Shown piece after piece: positions 4,963 to 7,000 of a DNA stretch of 7,000 nucleotides. Source of the DNA: Candidatus Woesebacteria bacterium (GTDB lineage Bacteria > Patescibacteriota > Microgenomatia > UBA8517); contig JAPLZT010000045.1 of the NCBI GenBank assembly GCA_026394855.1, positions 1 through 7,000 of the forward strand, read 5' to 3'. The position numbers and the translations under genes were made by a program. The notes below the pieces were generated by a model. The model was given only the letters and a program-made list of their open reading frames with translations, was not told the origin of the DNA and did not search any database. Every line of letters starts with the position of its first letter. Position 1 is the first letter of the stretch.

Positions 4963-5979
4963 ATGACAAAATTTAAAGGAACAAAAGAATCTCTTAAAAA
5001 CCTAAAACTTGTTGTTGTTGCTTACTCTTATATTGAAAGAGAGGATTTTCCAACCAAGGCATCATACGATGCTGAGATTGAAGTTGAAGATAGGGCGGAG
5101 GAAGTGGTTGAGGAAATCAAAAAACTTGGGGTTGAGGTTAAGGCAATTCCCGGAAATCAATACTTTTTAACAAATATTTTAGTTGATAAACCGGATTTAA
5201 TTGTAAACTTGGTCGATACATTAAGAGGGGAAGACATGCTCCAGACATCAGTTCCCGCGGCACTTGAGCTTTCAAACATTCCTTATACGGGAGCCCAGAT
5301 GGAGGGAATGGTAATCGGCAATAACAGAAACTTAACAAAAAGGCTTCTTATGGCCTATGATATTCCTACCCCTTATTTCCAGTTTATCAGGCGCGCCGGA
5401 GTCGGTATTGATAAAAACCTTGGAGTTCCCTTAATTGTTAAATTAAACGAAGGTGGAGGAAGTGTGGGAATTGACAATCATGCAGTCAAAGAAACAGTTA
5501 AAGATGCTGAGCATAAAGTTGATAGTCTGATTGGAACTTATAAAATGCCGGTTATTGTCGAGAAGTTTATAGACGGGCCCGAAATTACGGTTGTGGTTTT
5601 TGACGACGGTAGTAAAAAACACGTTTTTATGGGAGAAAAGATTTTCAGGAAAAAAACTGATGGAAAACACTATTTTACCAGTCATGAATCATATGATGAT
5701 GAAAATGCATATAAGTATAAAAAGGTAGATGAACCCTTAAACAGTAAAATTTCAGTTCTTTCCGTTCGCGCATTTCGCGGCCTTTTACACCGCGATTATG
5801 CAAAATTTGATGTTAGGGTTGAAGAAGCCTCCGGTACTCCATTTTTTACAGATTCTAACCCCAATACCGCATTTGGTCCCGACATGGGTCTTCCCATGAC
5901 GGAAGTCATGGCCCTAAACGGAATTTCTTTTCAAGATACTCTAATTAGTCTTCTTTCGAAATACGCTGGACAATCCTAA
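4963..5979 (+). CDS. ATP-grasp carboxylate-amine ligase, D-Ala-D-Ala-ligase-like
   Basis: ATP-grasp ligases join a carboxylate to an amine through an acyl phosphate. The 338-residue protein follows the D-Ala-D-Ala ligase fold. DLIVNLVDTLRGEDMLQ (78-94) and IPYTGAQMEGMVIGNN (106-121) correspond to the Ddl N-terminal domain. PLIVKLNEGGGSVGI (156-170) has ATP-binding Lys160 and the Gly-rich loop. VIVEKFIDGPEITVVVF (197-213) includes the adenine-hinge Glu200, and DYAKFDVRV to FFTDSNPN (278-301) carries the Mg ligands Asp283, Asp297 and Asn299. Two features differ from true Ddl. The N-terminal GG-x-S-x-E-x-x-VS motif that binds the first D-Ala is absent, and the second Mg ligand is Asp instead of Glu. 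The substrate is therefore probably not D-Ala-D-Ala. It lies between an MFS transporter and a C39-like peptidase, which fits amino-acid or peptide ligation. Confidence 0.85.
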   Translation: MTKFKGTKESLKNLKLVVVAYSYIEREDFPTKASYDAEIEVEDRAEEVVEEIKKLGVEVKAIPGNQYFLTNILVDKPDLIVNLVDTLRGEDMLQTSVPAALELSNIPYTGAQMEGMVIGNNRNLTKRLLMAYDIPTPYFQFIRRAGVGIDKNLGVPLIVKLNEGGGSVGIDNHAVKETVKDAEHKVDSLIGTYKMPVIVEKFIDGPEITVVVFDDGSKKHVFMGEKIFRKKTDGKHYFTSHESYDDENAYKYKKVDEPLNSKISVLSVRAFRGLLHRDYAKFDVRVEEASGTPFFTDSNPNTAFGPDMGLPMTEVMALNGISFQDTLISLLSKYAGQS

Positions 5980-6008
5980 ACTTTGGTCTTACAATTGGCC
6001 AACCATAA

Positions 6009-6040
6009 CAGCATAAATGCTGATATGACGAAGACGTCAT
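6009..6040. repeat. Two adjacent inverted repeats before and across the C39-like gene start
   Basis: CAGCAT-AA-ATGCTG (6009-6022) is immediately followed by ATGACG-AAGA-CGTCAT (6025-6040). Both have perfect 6-bp arms. The second includes the first two bases of the ATG at 6039. In RNA they could form tandem hairpins that hide the start codon; in DNA they could be operators. No Shine-Dalgarno or clear promoter is seen for this gene. Confidence 0.5.
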
Positions 6041-6668
6041 GGAAATTAACTACATATCCTTCTTAAGGAAGCTTGACAGGCTTGTTTTACGCTTAGAGAC
6101 AAGAATTAGAGGGGTAGCCTTTCCAAGCCTAAAAAGGGTCGGGCAGATAACCTCGGATCATTGTGGGCCTGCTTCTTTGGTTTCGCTTTTTTCATTCCTT
6201 GGGGTAAGAACATCCCAGGCCAGAATTGTCAGAAGCCTAAGGGCAGAAAACAAGATTAAAGATACCGGGCTGGTTATTAAGGATTTGGCAAGGGCAGTTA
6301 GAATTGTTGGTAAGGGGGAATTTACTTTTTGGAAGAAAGAAAATGCAACAATCGGGGATTTGGACAAGATTATCAATAAATATAAGTTTCCCGTAGGGGT
6401 TGAATGGCAGGGAGTTTTTTATGAAGATGAGGAAGGAGATAATGGCCACTACTGCGTAATTACCGAGGTAAACAAGGCCAAAGGCTATCTAAAATTAGCA
6501 GACCCTTACAAGAGATTTGCGGGACTAGATAGAAAGTTTAAGGTTTCAGATTTTGAGAAAAGATGGTGGGACGAAAATGGGCTGGTGTACGACAGAAAAC
6601 TTATGTTTTTAATAACTTCTAAAAAAGAAATTTTCCCCAGAAGCTTGGGGATGGTTAGGGTAAATTAA
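6039..6668 (+). CDS. C39-like (papain-fold) cysteine peptidase domain protein
   Basis: The 209-residue protein has the peptidase C39 / C39-like arrangement. Gln36 and Cys42 lie in VGQITSDHCGPASLVSLF (34-51), His137 in DNGHYCVITEVN (134-145) and Asp155 in LKLADPYKRF (151-160). These are the oxyanion Gln and the Cys-His-Asp triad in the right order and spacing, so it is probably active. C39 peptidases cut leader peptides after double-glycine sites, usually as part of an ABC exporter; stand-alone C39-like domains have varied or unknown roles. No signal peptide or membrane segment is seen, which suggests a cytosolic enzyme. It follows the ATP-grasp gene by 59 nt on the same strand. No double-glycine precursor is visible nearby, so the substrate is unknown. 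The start at 6039 is the only reasonable ATG; the ATGs just upstream are out of frame. Confidence 0.82.
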   Translation: MEINYISFLRKLDRLVLRLETRIRGVAFPSLKRVGQITSDHCGPASLVSLFSFLGVRTSQARIVRSLRAENKIKDTGLVIKDLARAVRIVGKGEFTFWKKENATIGDLDKIINKYKFPVGVEWQGVFYEDEEGDNGHYCVITEVNKAKGYLKLADPYKRFAGLDRKFKVSDFEKRWWDENGLVYDRKLMFLITSKKEIFPRSLGMVRVN

Positions 6669-6716
6669 TAAACTGTATAGAGAACTTCTTTAGGTACGAA
6701 ATTGTGAAAATTGATG

Positions 6717-6722
6717 TACAAT
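6717..6722 (+). promoter_or_regulatory. Candidate -10 box of the right-edge gene
   Basis: TACAAT (6717-6722), identical to the secE -10 box, ends 6 nt before the ATG at 6729. No -35 box is found at the normal spacing. If it is used, the ATG at 6723 that directly abuts it cannot be the start, which favours 6729. Confidence 0.4.
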
Positions 6723-6728
6723 ATGCCT

Positions 6729-7000
6729 ATGTCTGAACGAGAGATTAAAATAGGTTTTGGAACATTGTTTGAGGTTGCTGAGATTGAAGACAGGACTGAT
6801 GTGATAATAAATGTTGGCGAGGGGGATTCGTTTGAGTCAGCCCGAGTTGGAGAAACTGAAGAGGGTAAAAGATGGCTTTCTTATTCTGGGACTTCACTTA
6901 GAAGTGACATTAAAAGGATTGTGGGTCAAATGAGTCCTGAAGAAGTCATTGAAGCTGCAAAGCAAGGTGCAATGCTTGTGGAAAATAGAGAACTTTCTGA
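6729..7000 (+). CDS. Hypothetical protein, N-terminal 90 residues (runs off right edge)
   Basis: The ORF starts at ATG 6729 (an in-frame ATG also lies at 6723) and is open to the window end. The visible part is soluble, acidic and begins MSEREIKIGFGTLFEV. A region rich in Gly, Ser and Glu (about 30-55) is followed by a helical stretch MSPEEVIEAAKQGAMLVENREL (68-89). No signal peptide, membrane segment or known motif is recognised. Coding appearance is good: no stop over 90 codons and a -10 box 6 nt before the start. It lies 60 nt after the C39-like gene, with no convincing terminator between. Whether it belongs with the transporter/ligase/peptidase genes is open. Confidence 0.65.
   Translation, partial: MSEREIKIGFGTLFEVAEIEDRTDVIINVGEGDSFESARVGETEEGKRWLSYSGTSLRSDIKRIVGQMSPEEVIEAAKQGAMLVENRELS

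Noticed and set aside
5443..5685. Minus-strand ORF of 80 codons
   Set aside because: It lies wholly inside the ATP-grasp domain coding region on the opposite strand and has no start signal.
4963..5979. Naming the ATP-grasp gene ddl
   Set aside because: The D-alanine-site motif of Ddl is missing and there are no peptidoglycan genes beside it, so only the fold-level call is supported.
5983..6002. TTGGTC/GGCCAA stem after the ATP-grasp gene as a terminator
   Set aside because: The stem needs a G-U pair, is only 6 bp, and is followed by CCATAACAGC rather than T residues.
6637..6652. CCCCA/TGGGG hairpin near the end of the C39-like gene as a terminator
   Set aside because: The 5-bp stem is inside the coding sequence and is not followed by a T-run, so it does not resemble an intrinsic terminator.

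Overview
The window looks like a piece of a bacterial chromosome from the Candidate Phyla Radiation (Patescibacteria), most likely a Microgenomates-type lineage. This is inferred from several traits: AT-rich DNA, very compact gene spacing, short versions of housekeeping proteins (64-residue bS21, 61-residue SecE), and small toxin-antitoxin genes beside sugar-nucleotide and ATP-grasp genes. TGA ends several ORFs at sensible family lengths (gmd, the AbiEii-like gene, the CopG antitoxin). The standard bacterial code therefore applies, which argues against Gracilibacteria and Absconditabacteria. The placement is an inference; no rRNA gene is present.

Layout. (1) Positions 1-579 are on the minus strand and read right to left: rpsU (bS21), a weak hairpin, a promoter, secE (GTG start), and the first 24 codons of a gene that is probably nusG. 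(2) From 667 the plus strand carries an unrecognised 79-residue gene, a GDP-mannose 4,6-dehydratase gene (gmd), and a DUF6922-like/AbiEii-like toxin-antitoxin pair. The first gene of the pair overlaps the gmd stop as ATGA, and its two genes overlap each other by 22 bp. (3) A minus-strand gene for a small single-pass membrane protein (2747-3001) converges on the toxin and overlaps its last 33 bp. It is transcribed divergently from a BrnT/BrnA (CopG) toxin-antitoxin pair, and an 11-bp inverted repeat covers both -35 boxes. (4) Positions 3690-6668 hold a 12-TM MFS transporter, a D-Ala-D-Ala-ligase-like ATP-grasp enzyme and a C39-like cysteine peptidase, all on the plus strand. A truncated unknown gene runs off the right edge.

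Two points stand out. First, nearly every gene that begins a transcription unit has a recognisable sigma70-type -10 box only 5-8 nt before its start codon and no Shine-Dalgarno sequence. This suggests leaderless or near-leaderless mRNAs. The internal gene brnA has a full AGGAGGT Shine-Dalgarno instead. Second, the transporter / ATP-grasp ligase / C39-like peptidase trio has the parts list of a small-peptide synthesis, processing and export pathway, and the ATP-grasp enzyme lacks the usual D-alanine-site motifs. This is a hypothesis; no precursor peptide is visible. No intergenic stretch exceeds 300 bases, and I see no tRNA, rRNA, CRISPR array or insertion sequence.
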